DNA of 64,000 bases. Origin: Duganella sp. 1411 (GTDB lineage Bacteria; Pseudomonadota; Gammaproteobacteria; Burkholderiales; Burkholderiaceae_D). Where the stretch lies: NCBI RefSeq assembly GCF_017833525.1, contig NZ_JAFICD010000001.1:868001-932000 (forward strand), in the 5' to 3' direction. Shown in pieces: positions 1 through 7,480 of this stretch (position 1 is the first letter of the stretch; each line of letters opens with the position of its first letter). The notes beneath the pieces are model-generated. The model searched no databases. It was not told where the DNA came from and saw nothing but the letters and a program-made list of their open reading frames with translations. The translations under genes and the position numbers were made by a program.

Positions 1-328
1 ACAGCATGCAGGCGGACAAGCTACCCCACAGCACCATCATCACGGCGATCCAGCGCCGCGCGCCGATCTTGTGCAGGATCAGGTTGCTGGGCACGCCGCT
101 TAGCACGTAGCCGATGAAGAAGATGCCGGCGCCCAGGCCATAGACGGTGTTGCTCAGCTTGAGCGCGTCGAGCATCTCCAGCTTGGCGAAGCCGACGTTG
201 ACGCGGTCCAGGTAGTTAAAGAAGTAGCAGATGAAGATAAACGGTATCAGGTGCCACGCCGCTTTTTTGTACGCGCCCTCGAGGACGGACGCCGCCGGCT
301 GGCGCGCGGCGATGGAGGAAGTGCTCAT
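1..328 (-). CDS. MFS transporter, anion:cation symporter type (partial, N-terminal part)
   Basis: The start of a major facilitator transporter that runs off the left edge. The visible N-terminus has a short hydrophilic leader, a first membrane helix (FIFICYFFNYLDRVNVGFA) carrying the YLDRVNVG signature of the anion:cation symporter (tartrate, phthalate, glucarate) group, then a second helix and the loop motif ending HKIGARRW. The ATG is preceded by AGGAGACC at a good distance, so the start is firm. It is divergent from cdaR across 182 bp, which suggests the substrate is a sugar diacid such as galactarate or glucarate. The family is clear; the substrate is inference from the neighbour. Confidence 0.85.
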   Translation of the reverse strand, partial: MSTSSIAARQPAASVLEGAYKKAAWHLIPFIFICYFFNYLDRVNVGFAKLEMLDALKLSNTVYGLGAGIFFIGYVLSGVPSNLILHKIGARRWIAVMMVLWGSLSACML

Positions 329-510
329 GCCAGGTCTCCTAAGTTTTTTATAGTGAGGCTGATTATCTGGAATCCGCCGCCGAAAATCATCAGCCAAACG
401 CACGAGAATCGGGGCCGCACCGGCGAGATTATTGGGCATCCGCACAAATCTTGCCCGGATAAAAGGTTAAAATGGGGCGGATACTTGGATAAACGCAGCG
501 AGGCATCCGC

Positions 511-1674
511 ATGACCATACTCAGCACCGGGCTGGCGCAGGACATCGTCACGCGCACGATGAAAATCATTCCCTATAACGTCAACGTGATGGATGCCAGC
601 GGCAGCATCATCGCCAGCGGCAACCCGGCGCGCATCGGCGAACTGCACACCGGCGCCATGCTGGCGCTGGCCAAGAAACTCGCCGTGGAGATCGACAGCG
701 CCAGCGCCCGCAACATGCACGGCGCCCAGCCCGGCATCAACCTGCCGCTGACGGTCAACGGCCAGCTGTGCGGCGCGGTCGGCCTGAGCGGCGCGCCCGA
801 CGAGGTGCGGCAATTTGGCGAGCTGGTGCGGCTGACGGCGGAGATGATCCTCGAACAGGCCCAATTGACGGGCGAACTGCAGCGCGACACGCGCTACCGC
901 GAAGCCTTCGTCCTCAAGCTGATCAATGACGGAACCGCCGAGCAGGCGGCGCTTGAGGCGTGGGCGCGCCGGCTGGGCGTCGACTTCGCCCGCCCGCACG
1001 TGGTCTTCGTGCTCGAGATCGACGACAAGGCGGCCGGCACGGCCGAGGCGCTGACCGAAATCCAGCGCCTGCAGATGCGCATGCTGACGCGGCAACCGTC
1101 GGCGCTGACGGCGGCGGCCGGCTCGCACGAAATGGTGATCCTCGACTTCCTCGACGCGCAAGGCCCCGGCCAGGATGTGCAGGTGCGCGCGCAAAAGCGG
1201 CTGCGCTCGCTGTCGGCGATGCTGGCGGAGGAAGGCGCCAGCGCCGCCGCCCACATCCTGACGATGGGCATCGCGCTGACCGGCATCGACGGCGCCGCCA
1301 TTTCGTGCCAAAGCGCGCGCACCGCCGCCCGCATCGGCCGCGCACGCCAGCCGCGCCACACCCGCTTCAGCTACTACGACCAGGCGCTGCCGGTGCTGCT
1401 GTCGGGCCTGGGTTCGGGCTGGCAGGCGGCGCAACTGAAGTTGCCGCTGGCCCGGCTGCAAGCCCAGGACAAGGGCAAGCAACCACTGCGGCGCACGCTC
1501 GACGCCTGGTTCGCGCACGACGGCCATCCGGCGGCCACGGCCGAGGCGCTGCACATCCACCGCAACACGCTCGACTACCGGCTGCGCCGCGTCGGCGAGA
1601 TCACCGGGCTCGACCTGGGCCGGCTGGAGGACCGCTTCCTGCTGTACGTCTCGGCGTTGTTGACGGACGGTTGA
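511..1674 (+). CDS. cdaR: CdaR-type sugar diacid regulator
   Basis: A 387-residue transcriptional activator of the CdaR family, which in enterobacteria responds to D-glucarate, D-galactarate and glycerate. The N-terminal half is a putative sugar diacid recognition domain (AQDIVTRTMKIIPYNVNVMD, then SGNPARIGELHTGA). The C-terminus holds the PucR-like helix-turn-helix, in which TAEALHIHRNTLDYRLRRVG is the recognisable stretch at about residues 340-360. Length matches the family. It stands divergent to a sugar-acid transporter and near two pectate lyases, so it probably controls uptake and use of the oxidised uronic acids that come from pectin or xylan. The target genes are inference. Confidence 0.9.
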   Translation: MTILSTGLAQDIVTRTMKIIPYNVNVMDASGSIIASGNPARIGELHTGAMLALAKKLAVEIDSASARNMHGAQPGINLPLTVNGQLCGAVGLSGAPDEVRQFGELVRLTAEMILEQAQLTGELQRDTRYREAFVLKLINDGTAEQAALEAWARRLGVDFARPHVVFVLEIDDKAAGTAEALTEIQRLQMRMLTRQPSALTAAAGSHEMVILDFLDAQGPGQDVQVRAQKRLRSLSAMLAEEGASAAAHILTMGIALTGIDGAAISCQSARTAARIGRARQPRHTRFSYYDQALPVLLSGLGSGWQAAQLKLPLARLQAQDKGKQPLRRTLDAWFAHDGHPAATAEALHIHRNTLDYRLRRVGEITGLDLGRLEDRFLLYVSALLTDG

Positions 1675-1819
1675 AGGCCAAGCGGCCGCAATCTTGCAAA
1701 AGAGCAAATCATTAATTGGTATCAAGTTCCTGTATCATTTGGCGGCGCCGCGATCCGGCGCGAGGGGTAGCCCCCCAACCACCGACACAGACAAACACAA
1801 AAATAAACGGAGCCCAATT

Positions 1820-3211
1820 TTGAGCCTTTTTAGAACGAAGAATCTGGATGACATGATCGCCAACGCCCGCAAACCCGGCGGCCTGGCCAAGGTACTTGGT
1901 CCCTTCGACCTGATCCTGATGGGCATAGGCGCCATCGTCGGCACCGGCATTTTCGTGCTGACGGGCACCGGCGCCGTCACCGCCGGCCCGGCGCTGACGC
2001 TGTCGTTCATCGTCGCCGCCGTCGCCTGCGGCTTCGCCGCGCTGTGTTATGCCGAATTCGCGTCCACCGTGCCGGTCGCCGGCTCGATCTATACCTACAC
2101 TTATGCAACCCTGGGCGAACTGGCCGCCTGGATGATAGGCTGGGACTTGCTGCTCGAATACGGCCTGGCCACATCGGCCGTCTCGGTCGGCTGGTCCGGC
2201 TACTTCCAGTCGCTGATCGCCGGTTTCGGCATCAAGCTGCCCACGGTGCTCACCGCCGCGCCCGGCGCCGTGCCCGGCGTGACCACCTGGATCAACCTGC
2301 CGGCGCTGTGCATCATGCTGGTGCTGACGGCCATGCTGAGCTGGGGCGTGCGCGAATCGGCGCGGTTGAACAACATCATGGTCGCCATCAAGGTCGGCGT
2401 GGTGCTGCTGTTCATCGCAGTCGGCTCGCGCCACGTGCAGCCGGCCAACTGGCAGCCGTTCATGCCCTACGGCTACAACGGCATGCTGAGCGCGGCCGCG
2501 CTGGTGTTCTTCGCCTTCATCGGTTTCGACGCGGTAACGTCGGCCGCCGAGGAAGTCAAGCGTCCCGAGCGCGACCTGCCGATCGGCATCATCGGCTCGC
2601 TGGCGGCGTGCACTATCCTGTACGTCATCGTCTCGGCCATCATGACCGGCATCGTGCCGTACCAGCAATTCCTCGGTGTCGACCACCCGGTCACGCTGGC
2701 GCTGCAGCATGCCGGTGAGAACTGGGTCGCCGCCTTCGTCGACCTCGGCGCCATCCTCGGCATGACCACCGTGATCCTGGTGATGGCCTATGGCCAGACG
2801 CGCGTGATCTACGCCATGTCGCGCGACGGCTTGTTGCCCAAGCGCCTGTCGACGGTGCATCCGCGCTTCCACACGCCGTTCTTCGCCACGTGGCTGGTCG
2901 GTATCGTGTTCGGCCTGATCGCCGCGGTCGTGCCGCTCAACATCCTGACCGAGCTGATCAACATCGGCACCCTGGCCGCGTTCAGTCTCGTGTCGATCGC
3001 CGTGATCATCCTGCGCAAGAAGCGTCCCGACCTCAAGCGCGCGTTCCGCTGCCCGGGCGTGCCGGTGATACCGGCGCTGGCGGTGATCTTCTGCGTCATG
3101 CTGATGACTTACCTGAGCTGGCACACCTGGGTGGCCTTCGTCATCTGGATGGTGATTGGTTTGGCCATCTACTTCGGCTATGCCCGCAAGAATTCGGCGA
3201 TGCACAAATAG
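1820..3211 (+). CDS. APC-family amino acid permease
   Basis: A cytoplasmic-membrane amino acid/polyamine/organocation permease of 463 residues with about twelve hydrophobic helices. Helix 1 carries the family glycine motif GAIVGTGIFVLTG, and the region FAFIGFDAVTSAAEEVKRPERDLP is the conserved helix 6 and following loop of the YfnA/CAT group. A TTG start at 1820 is chosen because ACGGAG lies 7 nt upstream and the protein then starts MSLFRTKNLDDMIANARK, typical of the group; the frame is open back to 1694, but that extension is hydrophilic and unlike the family. No neighbour points to the substrate. Confidence 0.85.
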   Translation: MSLFRTKNLDDMIANARKPGGLAKVLGPFDLILMGIGAIVGTGIFVLTGTGAVTAGPALTLSFIVAAVACGFAALCYAEFASTVPVAGSIYTYTYATLGELAAWMIGWDLLLEYGLATSAVSVGWSGYFQSLIAGFGIKLPTVLTAAPGAVPGVTTWINLPALCIMLVLTAMLSWGVRESARLNNIMVAIKVGVVLLFIAVGSRHVQPANWQPFMPYGYNGMLSAAALVFFAFIGFDAVTSAAEEVKRPERDLPIGIIGSLAACTILYVIVSAIMTGIVPYQQFLGVDHPVTLALQHAGENWVAAFVDLGAILGMTTVILVMAYGQTRVIYAMSRDGLLPKRLSTVHPRFHTPFFATWLVGIVFGLIAAVVPLNILTELINIGTLAAFSLVSIAVIILRKKRPDLKRAFRCPGVPVIPALAVIFCVMLMTYLSWHTWVAFVIWMVIGLAIYFGYARKNSAMHK

Positions 3212-3247
3212 AAGCCAGCTCAAAACATTCTAAAACACTCTGAAACA

Positions 3248-3342
3248 CGTAGGGCGGATTAGCGCAGCGTAATCGGCCATTGCTTGCGTGGCCGGCGGCT
3301 CATCAATGGCCGATTACGGCGTTCCGCCTAATCCGCCCTACG
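3248..3342. repeat. Dispersed palindromic repeat, copy A
   Basis: A 95-bp element of two inverted arms, left 3248-3280 (starts CGTAGGGCGGATTAGCGCAG) and right 3306-3342, separated by a short spacer. It sits between the converging ends of the permease and pectate lyase 1 genes. Seven other full or partial copies occur in this window, all between genes. It could form a long hairpin and may serve as a bidirectional terminator or 3' mRNA stabiliser, as REP elements do. Confidence 0.85.
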
Positions 3343-3351
3343 GTTATATGG

Positions 3352-4821
3352 TCAATTAACGGTCAATTTGCCCGTCCCGGCGTTGCTCAGCACCGAAGCC
3401 TTCACAGCCGTCGTGGCCAGCGGCGTGTAGCTGTACGGCACAGTCCAGCCCACCGCGTTGCTGAAGCTGCACGCCCCGGCCACATTCAACGCGCTGCCGT
3501 TCAACAACGAGCCGGTATCGACGATCGCCCCGGTCTTGCTCGACGAACCCGGATTCTTGACGATGTCCGGGCAGCTGCTGGCGCCGGCGATCTCGAAGGC
3601 GTTGTTGGTCGAAATCATCTTCGCCAGATAGGCCACGCCGAGGCTGTACTCGTGCTTGTAGATAGGATGGCTGCGCGAGCCCTCGAAGTAGTTGTTATAG
3701 ACGTGGACCTTGCCGAAGCGCACACGCGGCGCGCGGTCGCTGACGTTCAGGTAGTGGTTGTTATTGAAGGTCACCGTCAAATGGCCATCGTCGGTGGTCC
3801 GGCTGTCGGAAGAACCGACCAGGTTGTTCTTCTCGTGCAGCTCGAAGCGGTTGTTCGAGATCGTCACATAGTCCGAGGCGTTCTTGACGTCGAGCGCGCC
3901 GTCGTGGCACTGCTTGAGCATGCCGTTCTCGATCGGCAACTGGTCGTCGGTCTTGGGCGCGTCGGTGAAGACGTTGTGGTCGACCCAGACGTTGGTCGAG
4001 GCCAGGATGGTGACGCCGTCGTATTCCGAATTCCAGTTGCCGTTGGCGCCATCCTCCGGGTCCCACAACGGATACTTGTCGCACGGCAGGCTGATGTTCA
4101 GATTACGCACGATGACATTCTTTTTACCGTTGATCACCAGGTTGGCGTTGACCAGCCTGGCGTCGCTGCCGACGCCGATCAAGGTGGTATTGCTGCCCAG
4201 CTTGATCTGCAAGCGCGCGGCCTGGTCTTCCTTGCTGGTGTACGGGCCGCCGTTGTCCGACGAGGTCGGATCGATGGTGCCGTACAGTTTGATGATTTTC
4301 GGATTATCGCCCTGGGCCTTGATCGCCGCCATCAGCTGCGAGGCCGAGCTGACCTTGTAGATCGCCGTCGATGGCGCGGCGGCGCCGCCGGTGGTGCCGC
4401 CATTGGTGCCGGCCCAGCCAGATGCCGGAGCCGACTGATAGGTGGCGTCGCCCGGGGTTGGCGTTGGCGTTGGCGTTGGCGTTGGCGTTGGCGTAGGTGT
4501 TGGGGTTGGGGTTGGGGTGGGGGTTGGGGTGGGCGTTGGAGTAGGCGTCGGCGACAACGGCCCGACCGCGCACTTGTCGGTGACGCCCGGGTTGGGATCG
4601 GAACCGAAGGTCGCGGTGGTGCAGGCGACATCACCGGACAGGGTTTTGATCACCCACTTGTCCTTCAGGCCGAAGGACACCTGGCGGCTGGTGGCGCCGG
4701 CCTTGCAAGTGCCGCCCTCGTCGGCGCATTTCGAAAAACCGCTCGGCCAATCGACCGCGTGGGCGCTGGTTGAAAACAACGCGGCGAGCGCCGCACACAT
4801 TACGGAATATCTGGGTGCCAT
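3352..4821 (-). CDS. Secreted PL1 pectate lyase with extra N-terminal Cys module and Thr-Pro linker
   Basis: Cleaves polygalacturonate by beta-elimination outside the cell. Layout: signal peptide (about 1-22), a small module at 23-88 with four cysteines (C32, C39, C67, C84) of a kind found next to catalytic domains in carbohydrate enzymes, a linker of about 19 Pro-Thr pairs (90-128), then a PL1 parallel beta-helix. PL1 hallmarks are VWVDHNVFTD, DGALDVKNASDYVTISNNRF and the arginine stretch RAPRVRFGKVHVYNNYF. The catalytic domain is very close to that of the next gene (4989-6152), whose protein lacks the module and linker. The binding role of the module is inference. Confidence 0.93.
   Translation of the reverse strand: MAPRYSVMCAALAALFSTSAHAVDWPSGFSKCADEGGTCKAGATSRQVSFGLKDKWVIKTLSGDVACTTATFGSDPNPGVTDKCAVGPLSPTPTPTPTPTPTPTPTPTPTPTPTPTPTPTPTPGDATYQSAPASGWAGTNGGTTGGAAAPSTAIYKVSSASQLMAAIKAQGDNPKIIKLYGTIDPTSSDNGGPYTSKEDQAARLQIKLGSNTTLIGVGSDARLVNANLVINGKKNVIVRNLNISLPCDKYPLWDPEDGANGNWNSEYDGVTILASTNVWVDHNVFTDAPKTDDQLPIENGMLKQCHDGALDVKNASDYVTISNNRFELHEKNNLVGSSDSRTTDDGHLTVTFNNNHYLNVSDRAPRVRFGKVHVYNNYFEGSRSHPIYKHEYSLGVAYLAKMISTNNAFEIAGASSCPDIVKNPGSSSKTGAIVDTGSLLNGSALNVAGACSFSNAVGWTVPYSYTPLATTAVKASVLSNAGTGKLTVN
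4455..4553. repeat. Hexanucleotide-type repeat encoding the Thr-Pro linker
   Basis: About 100 bp of GGCGTT/GGGGTT-like hexamers. Five to six nearly identical GGCGTT units (about 4457-4494) are followed by more diverged units. On the minus strand they encode alternating Pro and Thr. Because the unit is 6 bp, gain or loss of units keeps the reading frame, so linker length could vary between strains. Confidence 0.85.
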
Positions 4822-4881
4822 GATTTTGTCTCCTAATGGTTGGTTACGGGCCTACAAACGGGCCACTTGAGTGAACCGCTG

Positions 4882-4920
4882 CAACAGAACCGCGCCCGGG
4901 AGAGGATCTTGGCGCCACCG
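4882..4920. repeat. Shared upstream element, copy 1 (pectate lyase 1 leader)
   Basis: The 39-bp sequence starting AACAGAACCGCGCCCGGGAG and ending GGCGCCACCG recurs almost unchanged at 6359-6395 upstream of the second pectate lyase. GCGCC and GGCGC can pair into a short hairpin around a purine-rich loop. It lies 61 bp before the pectate lyase 1 start, between the start codon and the terminator of the upstream gene. Function is unknown; it may simply have been copied with the gene. Confidence 0.6.
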
Positions 4921-4940
4921 TGAGTGCCTGGAACAGGCTG

Positions 4941-4970
4941 AAAAGAACGCCCCGCTGTCGCGCGGCGTTC
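4941..4970 (-). terminator. Intrinsic terminator of pectate lyase 2
   Basis: On the minus strand, GAACGCC and GGCGTTC form the ends of a GC-rich stem closed over a short interior, followed directly by a run of four T. It lies 19 bp past the stop codon of the 4989-6152 gene, so it should end that transcript and keep the two pectate lyase genes as separate units. Confidence 0.7.
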
Positions 4971-4988
4971 GGATGCTTCACAACATCG

Positions 4989-6152
4989 TTAGTCGACGGT
5001 CAGTTTGCCGGTGCCGGCGTTGCTGAGCACCGACGCCTTCACCGCCGACGCCGCCATTGGCGAGGCGGTATAGGGCACGGTCCAGCCGACCGAACTGCTC
5101 TCGCTGCACGAACCGGCCAGGTTCAGCGGATTGCCGTTCACCAGCGAGCCGGTGTCGGTGATCGCGCCCGGTTTGCTGGACGATCCCGGATTCTTGACGA
5201 TGTCCGGACAGTTGCTGGCGCCGGAGATGTCGAACGAGTTGTTGCTCGAGATGATCTTGGCCTTGTACGCGACGCCGATGCTGTACTGGTGCTTGTAGAC
5301 CGAGGCGGTCTTGGAGCCCTGGAAGTAGTTGTTGTAGATGTGCACCTTGCCGAAGCGCACGCGCGGCGCGCGCTCGCCCACGTTCAGGTAATGGTTGTTG
5401 TTGAAGGTAACGGTCAGGTGGCCGTCGTCGCTGGTCTTGTCGTCGCTCGAGCCGATCAGGTTATTCTTTTCGTGCAACTCGAAACGGTTGTTCGACACGG
5501 TGACGAAGTCCGAGGCATTCTTGACGTCGAGCGCGCCGTCATGGCACTGCTTGATCTTGCCGTTTTCGATGGGCAGCTTGTCATCGGTCTTGGGCGCGTC
5601 GGTGAAGACGTTGTGATCGACCCAGACGTTGGTCGACGCCAAGATGGTGACGCCGTCGTACTCCGAATTCCAGTTGCCGGAGCTGCCATCGTTCGGGTCC
5701 CACACGGGGAACAGATCGCACGGCAAATTGATGTTCAGGTTGCGAATGATGACGTTTTTCTTGCCGCTGACAACCAGGTTGGCGTTGACCAGTTTGGCAT
5801 CGCTGCCCACGCCGATCAAGGTGGTGTTGCTGCCCAGTTTGATTTGCAGGCGTGCGGCCTGGTCGTCCTTGCTGGTGTACGGGCCGCCGTTGTCCGACGC
5901 GGTCGGATCGATGGTGCCGTACAGCTTGATGATTTTCGGATTGTCGCCCTGCGCCTTGAGCGCATCCACCAGTTGCCGGGCGGAGCTGACTTTGTAGATC
6001 GCGGTGGCCGGGGCCGCCGCGCCGCCGGTGGTGCCGCCGTTGGTGCCGGCAAAGCCGGTGGTCGGCGCCTTGTCGAGGGTGGCGTCGGCGAAGGCGCTGG
6101 TTGAGAACAACGCCGCGAGCGCGGCGCAAAGTACGGTGTATTTCGGTGCCAT
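4989..6152 (-). CDS. Secreted PL1 pectate lyase (single catalytic domain)
   Basis: A 387-residue exported pectate lyase. A signal peptide (about 1-22, ending STSAFA) is followed directly by the PL1 beta-helix, with VWVDHNVFTD, DGALDVKNASDFVTVSNNRF and RAPRVRFGKVHIYNNYF as the family signatures. It is a tandem paralogue of the neighbour: signal peptides differ at only a few positions and the catalytic domains are mostly identical, but this copy has no extra module or linker. A good AGGAGACACCC precedes the ATG. A perfect 24-bp palindrome at 6269-6292 and a leader element shared with the paralogue lie upstream, so regulated expression is likely. Confidence 0.94.
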   Translation of the reverse strand: MAPKYTVLCAALAALFSTSAFADATLDKAPTTGFAGTNGGTTGGAAAPATAIYKVSSARQLVDALKAQGDNPKIIKLYGTIDPTASDNGGPYTSKDDQAARLQIKLGSNTTLIGVGSDAKLVNANLVVSGKKNVIIRNLNINLPCDLFPVWDPNDGSSGNWNSEYDGVTILASTNVWVDHNVFTDAPKTDDKLPIENGKIKQCHDGALDVKNASDFVTVSNNRFELHEKNNLIGSSDDKTSDDGHLTVTFNNNHYLNVGERAPRVRFGKVHIYNNYFQGSKTASVYKHQYSIGVAYKAKIISSNNSFDISGASNCPDIVKNPGSSSKPGAITDTGSLVNGNPLNLAGSCSESSSVGWTVPYTASPMAASAVKASVLSNAGTGKLTVD

Positions 6153-6268
6153 GGGTGTCTCCTAAGGTCGAGTTTCGGGCCTTTGAAAAGGCCGCTTATA
6201 TCATCCGCAACAATGTCAGAATGAATATGCAGACTAGCAGCCTGGGCTAACGGATTTCCGACGGCGCC

Positions 6269-6292
6269 AAATAATCAAGCGCTTGATTATTT
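6269..6292. promoter_or_regulatory. Perfect 24-bp palindrome, likely operator of pectate lyase 2
   Basis: AAATAATCAAGC is followed by its exact reverse complement, giving the core ATCAAGCGCTTGAT. A central CG flanked by AAG/CTT is the usual look of LacI-family operators. It lies 117 bp upstream of the pectate lyase 2 start in an AT-rich patch. A LacI-type regulator is encoded at 48869-49966, but the link is only a suggestion. Confidence 0.6.
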
Positions 6293-6358
6293 AAAAAGTC
6301 ATCAGATATCGTATAACCACAAACGGCGGTCCAGCAGCAAAGTTGCGAGTCGTGATTG

Positions 6359-6395
6359 AAACAGAACTGCGCCCGGGAGAGACACGGCGCCACCG
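6359..6395. repeat. Shared upstream element, copy 2 (upstream of pectate lyase 2)
   Basis: Second copy of the element at 4882-4920, with the same AACAGAAC, GCGCCCGGGAGAG and GGCGCCACCG blocks and a shorter middle. It lies 207 bp before the pectate lyase 2 start, beyond the palindrome at 6269-6292. The 6153-6606 gap therefore holds the pectate lyase control region plus a few small GC-rich hairpins (6401-6445). I see no gene in it. Confidence 0.6.
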
Positions 6396-6606
6396 CAATA
6401 AGCCTTTGATTACAAAGGGCTTAGAGGCGCGCCCCGGGGATGTTGGGGCGCTGGGAAGAGAAGTTTCGAGGCTGGGTCAGACCCAAATATTTCCCTGAAA
6501 AAAGCATATCTCAAAAGCAAGGCATATGACAAGTCAAGTTTTTTGACAGTTGTTTTTTTGTGAAGTTAGACTTGCATGGCGGAATTTACTTATACTGGTT
6601 TCAGAG

Positions 6607-7290
6607 CTAGCTGACCAGAAATCCCAATTCGCGAAGAAAATTTGCCGCCTGCGCGTGCGAGATCACGGCGCCCTTGAACATGCCGGCATCGGCCAGTTTC
6701 ACGCCCTCGATATCGGTGCCGCGCAGGTCCGCGCCCTGGAACTTGGCCAGCTTGAGCACCGCGTTGCGCAGGCTGCCGCCCTCGAAGATGGCGTCGCGGA
6801 AGTCGCAGCCGGCCAGGTAGGCATCGGAAAAATCCAGCGCCTTCAACGTCGCCTTGCGGAACGAAAAGCCGCGCAGGTCGGCGCCGACCAGCAGACTTTC
6901 CTCGAAATGGATGCCCAGGTTGGACGCCTCCTCGAACGAAGCGCCGGTCAGCTTGCAGCCGCGATACGATGCGGAGGCGAGCTTGGCGCGCCGCCACTTG
7001 GTGTTGTTCAGGTCGCAGCCCTCGAAGCGGGCGTCGACCGCGTCGGCCGATTCGAAATCGGCGCCCCCTGCCCGGCAGCGCAGCCAGGCGGTACGCGCCA
7101 GCTTGCTGGCGAACAAAGTGGTGCCAAGAAAGGTGCAGCGCTCGAAAGTGCATCCCTGCAGATCGAGCCGCGACAGATCGGCGTCGTCGAAGGTGCAGCC
7201 GTCGAAGGCGCGCACGGACTGCGCCAGGTGCTGTTCGAGCTCCGCCCTGTCGAGCGTGACGCCGGAAACCGTGGAGTTGATATGTACCAT
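6607..7290 (-). CDS. Pentapeptide-repeat protein
   Basis: A 227-residue protein built mostly of pentapeptide repeats (A(D/N)LxX style): FDDADLSRLDLQGCTFERCTF near the N-terminus and LVGADLRGFSFRKATLKALDF further on. Such proteins fold into a right-handed quadrilateral beta-helix; some, like Qnr, mimic DNA and protect gyrase, but most have no known role. The ATG at 7290 (MVHINSTVSG) is used; the frame continues upstream to 7557 without repeat-like sequence. There is no signal peptide. The C-terminus ends in a short helical cap (SHAQAANFLRELGF). It is divergent from the DUF445 gene. Function not assigned. Confidence 0.8.
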   Translation of the reverse strand: MVHINSTVSGVTLDRAELEQHLAQSVRAFDGCTFDDADLSRLDLQGCTFERCTFLGTTLFASKLARTAWLRCRAGGADFESADAVDARFEGCDLNNTKWRRAKLASASYRGCKLTGASFEEASNLGIHFEESLLVGADLRGFSFRKATLKALDFSDAYLAGCDFRDAIFEGGSLRNAVLKLAKFQGADLRGTDIEGVKLADAGMFKGAVISHAQAANFLRELGFLVS

Positions 7291-7480
7291 CAGCGAGAAA
7301 CCTTCCGAAAATGGAAGGGGGACGGATGGATAACCATAACGCATCCCCCAACCGTTGAAAACAGTTAAGATCAGCGCCGTGGGTCCGCATAGGGCGGGAG
7401 CATGCCTGACGCGGCACTTACCAGTGTACCAACCGGTTAGCTCATTTTCGACTGGCAGCATTTTATCAGAAGCGATCCGC

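Noticed and set aside
3280..4773. Long plus-strand open frame opposite pectate lyase 1, and similar long frames opposite many other genes (for example 1712-3223 and 55419-56759)
   Set aside because: These are mirror frames created by GC-rich codon bias. They lack ribosome-binding sites, have low-complexity His/Arg/Gly-rich products and lie exactly opposite convincing genes.
4442..4870. Gly-Val repeat protein on the plus strand
   Set aside because: It is the antisense reading of the Pro-Thr linker repeat in pectate lyase 1.
4882..4920. Known riboswitch in the pectate lyase leader
   Set aside because: No match to the cores of cobalamin, TPP, glycine, SAM or cyclic-di-GMP riboswitches that I can recall; only a short hairpin is visible.
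6607..7290. Qnr-type quinolone resistance protein
   Set aside because: It is a pentapeptide-repeat protein of similar size, but the N-terminal and loop sequences typical of Qnr are not recognisable.
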